Shown here: positions 1 to 7,709 of the stretch, piece after piece
Numbering within the stretch: the first letter of the stretch is position 1
How the letters are laid out: each line of letters starts with the position of its first letter
Assembly: GCA_937898415.1 (NCBI GenBank)
Contig: CALDLA010000028.1
Coordinates: 1 to 41,628 of the forward strand
From: an uncultured Prevotellaceae bacterium
GTDB lineage: Bacteria; Bacteroidota; Bacteroidia; Bacteroidales; Bacteroidaceae
DNA: 41,628 nucleotides
Reading direction: 5' to 3'
Notes under the pieces: generated by a model
Told to the model about the DNA's origin: nothing
Database searches by the model: none
The model's input: the letters and a program-made list of their open reading frames with translations, nothing else
Made by a program: the position numbers and the translations under genes

Positions 1-118
1 CTTCACACTCTCCGACGATGATATGTCGCAGATTGCCACCCTCAACCAACAGGACGCGGGCTTCATCAATTTCGGTGACCCGCAGTTTGTGAAGTATCTT
101 ATTGAGAATTATGGATAA
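1..118 (+). CDS. Aldo/keto reductase, C-terminal end (partial)
   Basis: The window opens inside this gene; the reading frame starts at base 2 and ends with TAA at 116-118, giving the last 38 residues. The pattern 'F.LSDDDM..IA.LNQ' followed by 'F.DP.FVKYLI' is the usual C-terminal helix and tail of aldo/keto reductases, NADPH-dependent cytoplasmic enzymes that reduce aldehydes and ketones. The stop overlaps the next start (ATG at 111) by 8 bases, so the two genes are probably translationally coupled. The catalytic Asp/Tyr/Lys/His residues lie outside the window, so substrate cannot be judged. Confidence 0.75.
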   Translation, partial: FTLSDDDMSQIATLNQQDAGFINFGDPQFVKYLIENYG

Positions 119-515
119 GACATTTGAATCATTGAACAGCCCATGGCCGAAGGGCGAACCCAACACGGGCTACGCTCAGTATTTCATCGGCAATAGTTAT
201 TTGGCCGAAGTAGGCGGCGGTATAATGAACGTCACCTTCGAGCCCCGTTGCCGTAACAACTGGCACATCCATCACAAGCAGGTGCAGGTGTTGATATGCG
301 TGGCCGGGCGCGGCTGGTATCAGGAATGGGGCAAGGCTCCTGTTGAACTGACTCCCGGCACCGTCATCGCCATCCCTGCAGAGGTAAAACACTGGCACGG
401 CGCCGCTAAAGACTCATGGTTCCAACATCTGACGTATCACAAGGATGTGCAGGAAGGTGCCAGTAATGAATGGCTGGAGGTTGTGACAGACGAGTTATAC
501 AACGAACTACAATAG
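111..515 (+). CDS. Small cupin-domain protein
   Basis: A 134-residue single-domain cupin. The metal-binding motif 1 is seen as 'NNWHIHHKQVQVLICVAGRG' (two or three His, then the G of the turn) and motif 2 as 'PGTVIAIPAEVKHWHGA'. Such proteins beside aldo/keto reductases and flavodoxins in Bacteroidales are annotated only as cupin proteins; the substrate is unknown. I chose ATG at 111 over an upstream TTG at 102 because it is the only ATG and overlaps the reductase stop. The protein has no signal peptide and is probably cytoplasmic. Confidence 0.85.
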   Translation: MDKTFESLNSPWPKGEPNTGYAQYFIGNSYLAEVGGGIMNVTFEPRCRNNWHIHHKQVQVLICVAGRGWYQEWGKAPVELTPGTVIAIPAEVKHWHGAAKDSWFQHLTYHKDVQEGASNEWLEVVTDELYNELQ

Positions 516-588
516 GGGAAATAGCACTTTCCGTAATATTGGTAATTCTTTCCAAGATACGGGTAGTGTCTGATTGGCAGAATCGTCG

Positions 589-596
589 TACCTTTG
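589..596 (+). promoter_or_regulatory. Promoter -7 element for the flavodoxin/hydrolase pair
   Basis: TACCTTTG followed by CGCC matches the Bacteroidetes -7 consensus TAnnTTTG. It lies 104 bases before the flavodoxin start. The -33 box is poor (no TTTG at 19-21 bases), so strength is uncertain. It would let the flavodoxin and hydrolase be expressed apart from the upstream reductase and cupin. Confidence 0.5.
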
Positions 597-700
597 CGCC
601 CTGTAAACAGGTTGCGATTCTGGCGGCGCCTCGGCATAGTTCAAACGAGTTTGACTCTGCTCTCGGCTTGCACAGAATTGTCAGCGGATTTCAAAACGTA

Positions 701-1441
701 ATGAACATGAAGAATTTTGCATTGATTTTGATGTCGCTCCTGATGGTATGCTGCACGAAGGACGACGAGGTGAAGGCCGCCACCGTGCAAGAGGCAGGTA
801 AGACGCTGGTGGTGTACTACAGCTACACGAACAACTGTCACGAGATTGTGACCTCTTTGACGAGCCAGATACAGGCTGACGTGATGCGTATTGAACCTGC
901 GGACAAGACGCAGAAGTACGAGGCAAACAACTATGCCATCGGCACGGCGCTGCTGAATGCTATTAAGGCTGCGCCCAACGATGCGGCGAGTTATCCGGCC
1001 ATCGACCCCGTGAGCATTACTGACCTCTCGCAGTACCAGAACATCATCATCGTGACGCCACTGTGGTGGAGCCAGATGGCAGCCATCATGCAGACGTACC
1101 TCTTTAATTATGACGCGCAGATGGCTGGCAAACACGTGGCGCTGATTGTGTCGAGTCATAGCAGCGGCATCAGCGGTGTGGTGGCCGATGCTAAGCGACT
1201 GGTTCCTGATGCCCTGTGGATGGGCGATGCGCTGTGGATCAATGCCAACAATCATAGTAATCGTGCTTCGCTGATTCAGAGTTGGCTGCCAACGCTGAAT
1301 TTTGCATCAGGCACAACGGGCATCAATGGCACGCGCTCTGCCGACAAAGCTGACGGAGCGTACTACTCTCTGAATGGTCAGCGAGTCGTAAATCCTACGA
1401 AGGGATTATATATTAGAAATGGTAAGAAGGTAATCTTATGA
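701..1441 (+). CDS. Flavodoxin-like lipoprotein with C-terminal sorting-type tail
   Basis: 246 residues from ATG 701 (a second in-frame ATG is at 707). An N-terminal hydrophobic stretch ends in a lipobox-like 'LMVCC' near residue 17, so the protein is probably exported and lipid-anchored. The flavodoxin fold is visible from the FMN-phosphate loop 'YYSYTNNCHEI' and from 'TPLWWSQMAAIMQTYL', which matches the P-(I/L)-W-W loop. After the fold comes a tail 'YYSLNGQRV..PTKGLYIRNGKKV', the same type as in two other proteins of this window. An exported flavodoxin is uncommon because FMN proteins are mostly cytoplasmic. The open frame extends back to 470, but that part overlaps the cupin and the promoter. 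The gene overlaps the next by ATGA. Confidence 0.85.
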   Translation: MNMKNFALILMSLLMVCCTKDDEVKAATVQEAGKTLVVYYSYTNNCHEIVTSLTSQIQADVMRIEPADKTQKYEANNYAIGTALLNAIKAAPNDAASYPAIDPVSITDLSQYQNIIIVTPLWWSQMAAIMQTYLFNYDAQMAGKHVALIVSSHSSGISGVVADAKRLVPDALWMGDALWINANNHSNRASLIQSWLPTLNFASGTTGINGTRSADKADGAYYSLNGQRVVNPTKGLYIRNGKKVIL

Positions 1442-2544
1442 GAAAGTTAATATTAGCCGTAGTGCTGATGGGCTTGACGTTCACGGCCTGCAACGAGAAC
1501 AAACAAACTACAAACGAAAATATGAATACGACATTGAATCTGACTCAGGAGTGGGACAAGGTGTTCCCAAAAAGCGACAAGGTAGACCACAAGAAGGTCA
1601 CGTTCAAGAACCGCTACGGCATCGAACTGGCTGCCGACATGTACATTCCGAAAGTTGAAAGTTCAAAGTTGAAAGTTGAAAGATTTCCTGCTATTGCTGT
1701 CACAGGACCGTTCGGAGCTGTGAAGGAGCAGACGAGTGGCCTCTATGCCCAACACATGGCCGAACGCGGATTTCTAACCATTGCCTTCGACCCCTCGTTC
1801 ACTGGCGAGAGCGGTGGCGAGCCTCGCCGCATGGCCTCGCCCGACATCAACACGGAGGATTTCCTTGCTGCCGTTGATTTCCTGAGCAATCAGGAAAATG
1901 TGGATGCCGGAAGAATTGGCATCATCGGCATCTGCGGTTTTGGTGGAATGGCTGTGAATGCTGCCGCCATCGACCCCCGCATCAAGGCGACAGTCGCTTC
2001 GACGATGTACGACATGAGCAAGGTGAACGTGGAGGGCTACTTCAAAAGCGAGGACACCCAGGAGCAGCGCATGGAGAAGCGCAAGGCCATCGCCCAGCAG
2101 CGCACCGAGGACTTCAAGAGCGGTACCTACAAGCGTGCAGGTGGTGTCATCGACCCGCTGCCCGAGGATGCACCTTTCTTCGTGAAGGACTACTACGACT
2201 ACTATAAGACCCCACGTGGCTACCACGAGCGCAGCGGCAACTCCACTGACGGCTGGAACGTCATCGGCTGTCAGTCGTTCCTCAACCAGCCCTTGTTGGC
2301 CTGGGCACACGAGATTGAGTCGCCCGTCCTGCTCATCCACGGCGAGAAGGCCCATAGCCGCTACTTCTCTGAGTACGCTTTCGAGAAGATGACAGGTGCT
2401 AACCCAGACGGCAAGAGCATGACCATTGGAAACAAGGAACTGATGATCATCCCCAAAGCTGTCCACACCGACCTCTATGACGACAAGAATAATCGCATCC
2501 CTTACGACAAAATGGAAGCCTTTTTCCGAGAGAATCTGAAGTAA
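1438..2544 (+). CDS. Alpha/beta hydrolase lipoprotein, Cys nucleophile
   Basis: 368 residues. The signal 'MGLTFTAC' is a lipobox, so the protein is likely anchored at the periplasmic or outer membrane face. The nucleophile elbow is G-I-C-G-F-G with Cys166 in place of the usual Ser, as in dienelactone hydrolases and a Bacteroidales hydrolase family. The likely catalytic His is H343 in 'KAVHTDLYDD'. 'LLIHGEKAHSRYFSE' is the strand carrying the acid. The substrate is unknown. A heptamer repeat (1651-1682) codes for a 'KVESSKLKVERF' stretch that looks like an in-frame insertion between the first strands. It is coupled to the flavodoxin by the ATGA overlap. Confidence 0.88.
   Translation: MRKLILAVVLMGLTFTACNENKQTTNENMNTTLNLTQEWDKVFPKSDKVDHKKVTFKNRYGIELAADMYIPKVESSKLKVERFPAIAVTGPFGAVKEQTSGLYAQHMAERGFLTIAFDPSFTGESGGEPRRMASPDINTEDFLAAVDFLSNQENVDAGRIGIIGICGFGGMAVNAAAIDPRIKATVASTMYDMSKVNVEGYFKSEDTQEQRMEKRKAIAQQRTEDFKSGTYKRAGGVIDPLPEDAPFFVKDYYDYYKTPRGYHERSGNSTDGWNVIGCQSFLNQPLLAWAHEIESPVLLIHGEKAHSRYFSEYAFEKMTGANPDGKSMTIGNKELMIIPKAVHTDLYDDKNNRIPYDKMEAFFRENLK
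1651..1682 (+). repeat. Heptamer tract (AAAGTTG) inside the hydrolase gene
   Basis: Four and a half copies of the heptamer AAAGTTG/AAAGTTC in direct succession. Three units make 21 bases, hence seven residues, so the tract is read as a repeated K-V-E-S/K-L pattern. Same family as the tracts at 8580, 18121, 30104, 32910, 36827 and 38727. Confidence 0.85.
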
Positions 2545-2580
2545 TTTGCGAATAACCATCCAAGTTTCGGATTAATTTCG

Positions 2581-2588
2581 TATCTTCG
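2581..2588 (+). promoter_or_regulatory. Promoter -7 element, near-leaderless, for the AraC-type gene
   Basis: TATCTTCG (one mismatch to TAnnTTTG) lies only 4 bases before the ATG at 2593, so the transcript would begin at or next to the start codon. The surrounding sequence (about 2557-2592) recurs in diverged form at about 2990-3025. Confidence 0.45.
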
Positions 2589-2592
2589 CAGC

Positions 2593-3045
2593 ATGAAACA
2601 GAGAATCTATGAGGTCGATAGTGTTGACGGCTATAACAAATGGTACGGTGTGGAGACGCTACACCCGTTGGTGACGGTGCTTAATATCAAGGAGAGCCCT
2701 GAGTGGCTGAACGGTGCGACGCTGCGCTACGGACTCTATGGTATCTTCCTGAAGCAGGGCGCGGGCTGCTCGGTTCGCTATGGACGTGAGAAGTACGACT
2801 ATCAGGAGGGTACCATCGTGACCCATGCCCCAGGCGAGGTGTTTACCGTTGAATGGAATAAGGATTTGCCCATGCCACCTTCACGCGGACTTCTGTTCCA
2901 TCCCGACCTGCTATACGGCACGCCGTTGGGCTTGATTTGTGAGGTATCGCCAGTGAATGAGTTAATGTGGGTGTCGGCGGTGAGGTTCCCCAACCAACTT
3001 TGGGATTTAATTCGTATATTTGCCGCAGATTCATACCAATCTTAA
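2593..3045 (+). pseudogene. AraC-family regulator truncated after the sensor domain
   Basis: The first about 125 residues match the N-terminal cupin-like sensor of a common Bacteroidales AraC regulator: 'YNKWYGVETLHPLVTV', then 'YDYQEGTIV..APGEV' and 'GLLFHPDLLYGTPLG'. Family members then run on through 'YEVNEALHLS' to a C-terminal double helix-turn-helix of about 100 residues. Here the match fades after 'GTPLG' and the rest is a translation of promoter-like DNA ('LWDLIRIFAADSYQS'). No DNA-binding domain is present, so the product cannot act as a normal regulator. A role as a free sensor domain cannot be excluded. It follows the hydrolase by 48 bases and probably once controlled this cluster or the lost dehydrogenase/flavodoxin genes. 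Confidence 0.75.
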
Positions 3046-3094
3046 TTATTTGTAAAGTTGGGCACAAAGATACGAATAATAAAGGGGAAATGAG

Positions 3095-3102
3095 TACCTT
3101 TG
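3095..3102 (+). promoter_or_regulatory. Promoter -7 element for the GNAT gene
   Basis: TACCTTTG ending 30 bases before the start codon at 3133, a normal leader length. No clear -33 box is seen. On the other strand, CAAAGATA at 3065-3072 forms a second, leftward -7 element with no gene to serve, possibly left over from a lost gene. Confidence 0.55.
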
Positions 3103-3132
3103 TCCTCTGATTTAATAAGTTTTGTGTAAACT

Positions 3133-3594
3133 ATGATTAGAAGAGCTGAAATAAAAGATATACCAGGTATTATTGAACTGCTACATCAAGTAAACATGGT
3201 ACATCATGTACTGCGCCCGGACTTGTTCAAGCCCAACACCACCAAGTATAATGAGCAAGAACTTGAAAGTCTGATGAGTGATGATAACAAAGTTGTTTTC
3301 GTCTTTGATGACGGGGAAGTGTTGGGGCATGCTTTCTGTCTTGTTACAGAAGTCAAGGATGACAAACTGTTGCAGGACGTCAAGACATTGTATATTGATG
3401 ACATCTGCGTAGATGAAAAGGCTCGGGGCAAACACGTTGGCAAGACTTTGTATGAATATGTCCGCGATTATGCCCAGTCAATAGGTTGCAACAACATCAC
3501 CTTGAATGTATGGGACGGCAACGATGCTGCGTTATCCTTCTATAGGAACATGGGCATGAAAGTCCAGAAAACGACTATGGAAATAGTGTTTTAA
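3133..3594 (+). CDS. GNAT family N-acetyltransferase
   Basis: 153 residues, complete. 'MIRRAEIKDIPGIIELL' is the usual start of the fold. 'LYIDDICVDEKARGKHVGKTLYEYV' is motif A with the acetyl-CoA pyrophosphate loop (R-G-K-H-V-G), and 'NVWDGNDAALSFYRNMGM' is motif B. The protein is cytoplasmic and transfers acetyl groups from acetyl-CoA to an unknown amine. It stands alone with its own promoter between two damaged genes. Confidence 0.9.
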   Translation: MIRRAEIKDIPGIIELLHQVNMVHHVLRPDLFKPNTTKYNEQELESLMSDDNKVVFVFDDGEVLGHAFCLVTEVKDDKLLQDVKTLYIDDICVDEKARGKHVGKTLYEYVRDYAQSIGCNNITLNVWDGNDAALSFYRNMGMKVQKTTMEIVF

Positions 3595-3600
3595 TAATGA

Positions 3601-3817
3601 GATAAACTTACGGTTCTTCGACACCACACGCACGAATACATCACCTGTGAAGTCGAACACGCAATAGGAGATTTCTGAGACCCTGTGTCTGTTGTCCCCA
3701 ATGGAGGCGTTTACTTTCGCCATATAAGTATCTATCTTCGTCCATTCCTTTACGCCACGCAGTTGCACGTACACATCGTAGTCGTGCTTCAGCGGAGCAC
3801 CTTCAGGGGCAGGTCAT
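3601..3817 (-). pseudogene. Fragment of a secreted glycoside-hydrolase N-terminal domain
   Basis: On the minus strand the reading 'APEGAPLKHDYDVYVQLRG' continues through 'WTKIDTYMAKVNA' and 'SISYCVFDFTGDVFVRV'-type sequence (seen as EISYCVFDFTGDVFVRV). It resembles the N-terminal beta domain found before the catalytic domain of GH28-like and related pectin enzymes of Bacteroidales. Upstream in the same frame are two TGA stops and no start. Downstream the frame runs into the antisense of the GNAT gene without a catalytic domain. About 70 residues survive. The family assignment is from memory of the motif order and is moderate. Confidence 0.5.
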
Positions 3818-3860
3818 CACTGCAAATAGAATCTCTCGTATCATTTAACGATGTAACAGT

Positions 3861-6800
3861 TCATTTAATGAATATCTTCTTTCCGTCAATGATGCAGATA
3901 CCATGCTTGGGAGTACCATTGACGAGGCGACCCTGAAGGTCGAAATATTGACGGTTTGCAGACTGACGGTTTATGACTTTGCTAATGCCTACAGTGGAAG
4001 AGCTGTTGCAAGTTAGAGTAAAGTTGTCCCAAACGAGCCAGTTGGTGTCGCTTGACGGGTCTTTGATGCCAATGGTGAGTGTGCCTCCTGTAACATTTAC
4101 AGTGACTGATAGGCGGGCATAGTTGTCATTGGCAGCCATCTTGTCGCGCTGAGTGTCGAAGTCACTGCCGGCACAGCTCTGTTTCACCGTGGCCTTCGAC
4201 GTCTCACTGCCGCTTGTGGCATATAGGTAACCGGTATTACCCCCTTCGCCGTTTACCAACTGGCAGGTGACGATGTATTCGCCGTCGGGCAGGCCAGTGA
4301 TGGTTTGCGAGAAGTCAAAGTTGACGGAGTGCCATACCTCCACAGCACCATTGAAGCGCTGGTTGCCCCAAGTGCCGGTCATAGTCCAACCCGTTCCGTC
4401 AATGGTAGCGAAGTCGGGGTTGACGATGAGTGATGTGGCATCGATAGGATAGGTGCCGCCGCCCATCACGTGAAGAGTGAACGGGTATGAAATACCGTCG
4501 TATGTAGCAGTGACCTCGGTGTCCTCTGTCAAATAGTCCACTATGTAGTTTGCTCCCTTCCTACCGTCTTTCCAAATGATATCATTGGCACTGGCGAATG
4601 ATGGGATGACGAGGCGTAGCTCAGCGCGGCTGCCAGGCAATAGTTCTGCATCATCGGCAAGAATTCTGTTAATGGACTGTTGTGCGGGCACGACGTTTAG
4701 GTGAAAGCGACTCTCACTGACTGCTCCACTCTGGTTGGCATACTGACACAGATATTCACGCGACTGCATGATAGCAGGGATGGTGACGACGCTTGATTTT
4801 TGGCCGTTGTCCCACAGGTAGTCGTCAGTCCAACCCGTAGTAGGACCAGCATAGAGAATGACGTCGGTGCCTTGCAGCACAGTCTTCTCGGTTATCTGCT
4901 CTATCACGCCATCGACGGTAATCTCCTCGGTCATAACGTCAGGGGCAGCATCACCGCTGACGGCAATGGCAAACGACTGGTGGCTCACGGCTCCGTTCTG
5001 TGCCGTGTAGCTGACGCGATAGATGTAGCTGCGGTCAGCCTTGACAGTAATCTGCCGTGTGGTCTCGCCTGTGCTCCACTGCCATTGACCGCTGTCCTCT
5101 GCTCCTTCCGGCAACTGTGGCATAAGCGTGATGTCGCTGCCATCAGCAGGAATGCCCTTTGACGGACACACCTCGTATTTGTATTTCAGACCGCCAAGAT
5201 TAGTCTGGTTCTTATAGGTCACACCTTTATATAATATGTCTCCGCTCAGGGGCGTGATGCCTTCCGAAGCGTCAATGGCCGGCCGCCAACTGGTGAGCGT
5301 GGAGAAGCCAAGATGGTCGAAACCACCGCTGTTCTGACTGTAGTTGCCACCGCCGCCATCGGGACATATCTTTGCACTGGCCTGCTCGGCATACTGCAGT
5401 TTTACACCGCGCAGTCCCTCGTAGTAACCAATGGCACGATCCCAGTAGGGTCGGTATTCACCTGTACCACCGGTGTTGGGTCCTTCCATGAGCCAGCCTG
5501 CGCCCATGCGACCGCGACAGTCGGCATAGTTGTAGTTTGTCCACGGCAGAGCTGCGGCATCCACACCGCCGAAATTCATGGCTGCCACAAACTCCGTGCC
5601 GGCAGCGATGCGGTCGTTCATATAGGCAAAAAGGTCGTCGCCCTGATTGAAGCCTACGGTGCAGATGTCAAGTGCGAGGCCGAGAGCCATCAGGGCATGT
5701 CCCTGATCACGTCCACTCTCCTGCATCTGTCCAAGATAGCCGAGAGGCCCGCGACTGTCAGCGTGAACTACTGGCACCAGATTGCCTATGAATTCATCAC
5801 AACCGTCATTGAGGATGACGCTCTTGGTGGAGCGGTCTTTGTATGTGCCCACATGGTCGTATTTATAGAACGAAACACCCTGATTATACATATGAACGTC
5901 ATCGCAGAGGATACCGATGGACATCACGCACAGCGTGTTGCACAGGCCCCAATTGGACCAGTAATGACCTGGCCGCTCGCCGAGTGAAGCATTGCGCGCG
6001 TTGAGCCACGTGTCATGACGGCGACGGAGAAAATCGATAGCGGGATTGTAAAATACGCGGATAATCCATTGCTTGAACTCCTCAAAATCATCGCGGCTCC
6101 AACCGTCGTAGTCGCGCATCAACTCGGCGGCATTGGCAAACTCATGGCCATAGATACCTGCGGCGAGGGATATGTTGGTGTCGCCGCCAAGTCCTTTACA
6201 CTGGCGAGCCCACTGCATCAGGATACGCACGGCAGCGTCGGCATTGGCCCGTGTGCCGCCAATCTTCCAACGCAGGGCGTTCTGGTAAGCCATCGCAGCG
6301 CCACGGGCACAGTTCATGTAGTTCTGGCCTGACGATCCGCCGCGAATCACAATCTCCGTAGGCCAAGTGGCGATGTTGGCGTCTGAGTATTCGTTGGCAC
6401 AGAGAATATTCCACGCCTGTTTGATGCGTGTATCGCCGTCAGCCAACAGCTGCTTGGCGCGGTCGATGTCTGCCTGCGAGACGATGCCGCCAGGATGTAC
6501 GAAGCCATGCTCTCCAGTCACAGAGAAAACCTGCTTGGGCGCATAGTTCTTGGTGGCTTTGGCTGCGGAGAGCAGCGATTTCAGCGTGCTGACATACTCG
6601 TCGATGAGTGTCTGCGAGGCACGTGCCGATGCTATCTCATATTCTGCCACGGCGACTTCGTCCTGCAACTCAGCAATAGCATTAGGCGCATAGTCCGAAG
6701 CAGCCCCAGCAATGAATGTCTTAGCCTCGCTGACTGCGGCTTGCAGGGTGGAGAAGTCGCCAGGCATACTATATTTATAATCTTCCTCCAACTGCTCCGT

Positions 6801-7520
6801 CACAGCAGCCAACGAAGCAACCTCTGCATCGCTGAGAGCCATGTCATAAAGCCGGAAGTCGCTGACGAGTGTCTGCTTCAGGTAGCTGTCGCTGGAGAAC
6901 GGGGCACGGCCTATCCAGTTGTAAGCGGGTACGGCGGTGAGTGCATTCTTCAGCACGGGCATGTTCGTGTCCTGCGCAACGCGCTTACCGTCGAGAAACA
7001 GTTCGCCCTTCTGCCCGCTCTGACGATAGAGTATATGCATCCAATGGCCTTTCGCACTCTCGCTGCCTACTTCCATGCCTACCTCATTACCCCAACCGTT
7101 CGTCGAGGTAGCCATGCGCTGTGCATTCAGGCGATATGCAGTATAGGGCGCACTGGTCTGTGTGTTGGCTGCCGACTGCGAAAAGCACCATAGGAAATAG
7201 CCCGCACCCGAGAGCGATGCCTTGCTATCCACGCGGTAATATACCGAAATGGTGAAATCCGACAAGTTTCTCACTACCTCGCCCGCGTCCCTTGTCATGT
7301 CGAGATAGCCCGTACCGTTGCCTAAGTCGAGCACCTTGCGACTGCCCATCTCCACTACCGAGGCCTGATTCATCACTTTGGCGGTAATGCCCGACACAGG
7401 GTCGATCACGTTCTTTCCATCTACATCCTCAAAATTGAACTGCATCACCAGATGCTCTTCCGCTACGGCCTGTCCCACCATAAGCAGGAGCAGCCCAACG
7501 ATTGCTTGAATCTTCTTCAT
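3861..7520 (-). CDS. Large secreted alginate-lyase-superfamily polysaccharide lyase
   Basis: 1219 residues from ATG at 7520; the open frame extends 18 codons further, past the promoter. Order of parts: signal peptide (1-19); LamG/concanavalin-like domain (about 24-240); helical linker rich in Ala/Glu (about 250-335); alginate-lyase-type (alpha/alpha) domain (about 345-740) starting 'HPGGIVSQADIDRAKQ' with 'AAGIYGHEFANAAELMRDY' and 'GERPGHYWSNWG', which hold the expected Asn/His/Tyr/Trp residues; two or three Ig-like repeats; a carbohydrate-binding-like domain starting 'NPDFATIDGTGW'; and a sorting-type tail 'YFDLQGRLV....GICIIDGKKI'. It should be exported and cleave a uronic-acid-containing polysaccharide; the exact substrate is unknown. 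It is divergent from the membrane regulator at 7710, which likely controls it. Confidence 0.88.
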   Translation of the reverse strand: MKKIQAIVGLLLLMVGQAVAEEHLVMQFNFEDVDGKNVIDPVSGITAKVMNQASVVEMGSRKVLDLGNGTGYLDMTRDAGEVVRNLSDFTISVYYRVDSKASLSGAGYFLWCFSQSAANTQTSAPYTAYRLNAQRMATSTNGWGNEVGMEVGSESAKGHWMHILYRQSGQKGELFLDGKRVAQDTNMPVLKNALTAVPAYNWIGRAPFSSDSYLKQTLVSDFRLYDMALSDAEVASLAAVTEQLEEDYKYSMPGDFSTLQAAVSEAKTFIAGAASDYAPNAIAELQDEVAVAEYEIASARASQTLIDEYVSTLKSLLSAAKATKNYAPKQVFSVTGEHGFVHPGGIVSQADIDRAKQLLADGDTRIKQAWNILCANEYSDANIATWPTEIVIRGGSSGQNYMNCARGAAMAYQNALRWKIGGTRANADAAVRILMQWARQCKGLGGDTNISLAAGIYGHEFANAAELMRDYDGWSRDDFEEFKQWIIRVFYNPAIDFLRRRHDTWLNARNASLGERPGHYWSNWGLCNTLCVMSIGILCDDVHMYNQGVSFYKYDHVGTYKDRSTKSVILNDGCDEFIGNLVPVVHADSRGPLGYLGQMQESGRDQGHALMALGLALDICTVGFNQGDDLFAYMNDRIAAGTEFVAAMNFGGVDAAALPWTNYNYADCRGRMGAGWLMEGPNTGGTGEYRPYWDRAIGYYEGLRGVKLQYAEQASAKICPDGGGGNYSQNSGGFDHLGFSTLTSWRPAIDASEGITPLSGDILYKGVTYKNQTNLGGLKYKYEVCPSKGIPADGSDITLMPQLPEGAEDSGQWQWSTGETTRQITVKADRSYIYRVSYTAQNGAVSHQSFAIAVSGDAAPDVMTEEITVDGVIEQITEKTVLQGTDVILYAGPTTGWTDDYLWDNGQKSSVVTIPAIMQSREYLCQYANQSGAVSESRFHLNVVPAQQSINRILADDAELLPGSRAELRLVIPSFASANDIIWKDGRKGANYIVDYLTEDTEVTATYDGISYPFTLHVMGGGTYPIDATSLIVNPDFATIDGTGWTMTGTWGNQRFNGAVEVWHSVNFDFSQTITGLPDGEYIVTCQLVNGEGGNTGYLYATSGSETSKATVKQSCAGSDFDTQRDKMAANDNYARLSVTVNVTGGTLTIGIKDPSSDTNWLVWDNFTLTCNSSSTVGISKVINRQSANRQYFDLQGRLVNGTPKHGICIIDGKKIFIK

Positions 7521-7547
7521 AAAGATACTTGTTTTATTATCCTGCTG

Positions 7548-7576
7548 CAAAATTACATCTTTTTGTTTATACACAA
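7548..7576 (-). promoter_or_regulatory. Promoter of the polysaccharide lyase gene
   Basis: On the minus strand, TAATTTTG (7548-7555) is a perfect TAnnTTTG -7 element with TTG (7574-7576) 18 bases upstream. It leaves a leader of about 20 bases before the ATG at 7520 and supports that start. Confidence 0.7.
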
Positions 7577-7630
7577 GTGTCTCTATCGTCCAAATCCCGC
7601 TGTTTCAAGCGTACTAACGGTTGAATTGTA

Positions 7631-7654
7631 CGTTCAAGACATACTTTTTGAACG
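7631..7654. promoter_or_regulatory. Inverted repeat between lyase and regulator (candidate operator)
   Basis: CGTTCAA (7631-7637) and TTGAACG (7648-7654) form a perfect 7-bp inverted repeat with a 10-base gap. It sits between the two divergent promoters, 55 bases upstream of the lyase -33 box and 30 bases upstream of the regulator -7 box. It could be the binding site of the AraC-type regulator at 7710, though AraC proteins more often bind direct repeats. Confidence 0.45.
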
Positions 7655-7683
7655 TTCTAAGCAGTTATCTCAATAAAAAACAT

Positions 7684-7691
7684 TATTTTTG
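7684..7691 (+). promoter_or_regulatory. Promoter -7 element for the membrane AraC regulator
   Basis: TATTTTTG matches TAnnTTTG and is followed by CACCATCG, the same post-promoter string found at the toxin-antitoxin loci and the small gene near 40949. It lies 18 bases before ATG 7710, which rules out the upstream TTG at 7689 as start. Confidence 0.6.
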
Positions 7692-7709
7692 CACCATCGA
7701 AAGAATGTT

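Noticed and set aside
470..700. N-terminal extension of the flavodoxin frame from 470
   Set aside because: It overlaps the cupin gene and the promoter box at 589, and the signal peptide with lipobox starts at 701.
3532..3600. Extension of the minus-strand fragment into the GNAT gene
   Set aside because: The frame is open by chance; the GNAT gene on the other strand is complete and conserved in motif order.
5313..5987. Long plus-strand ORF of 224 codons inside the lyase gene
   Set aside because: It is antisense to the well-supported alginate-lyase domain; composition is that of a shadow frame and no family is recognisable.
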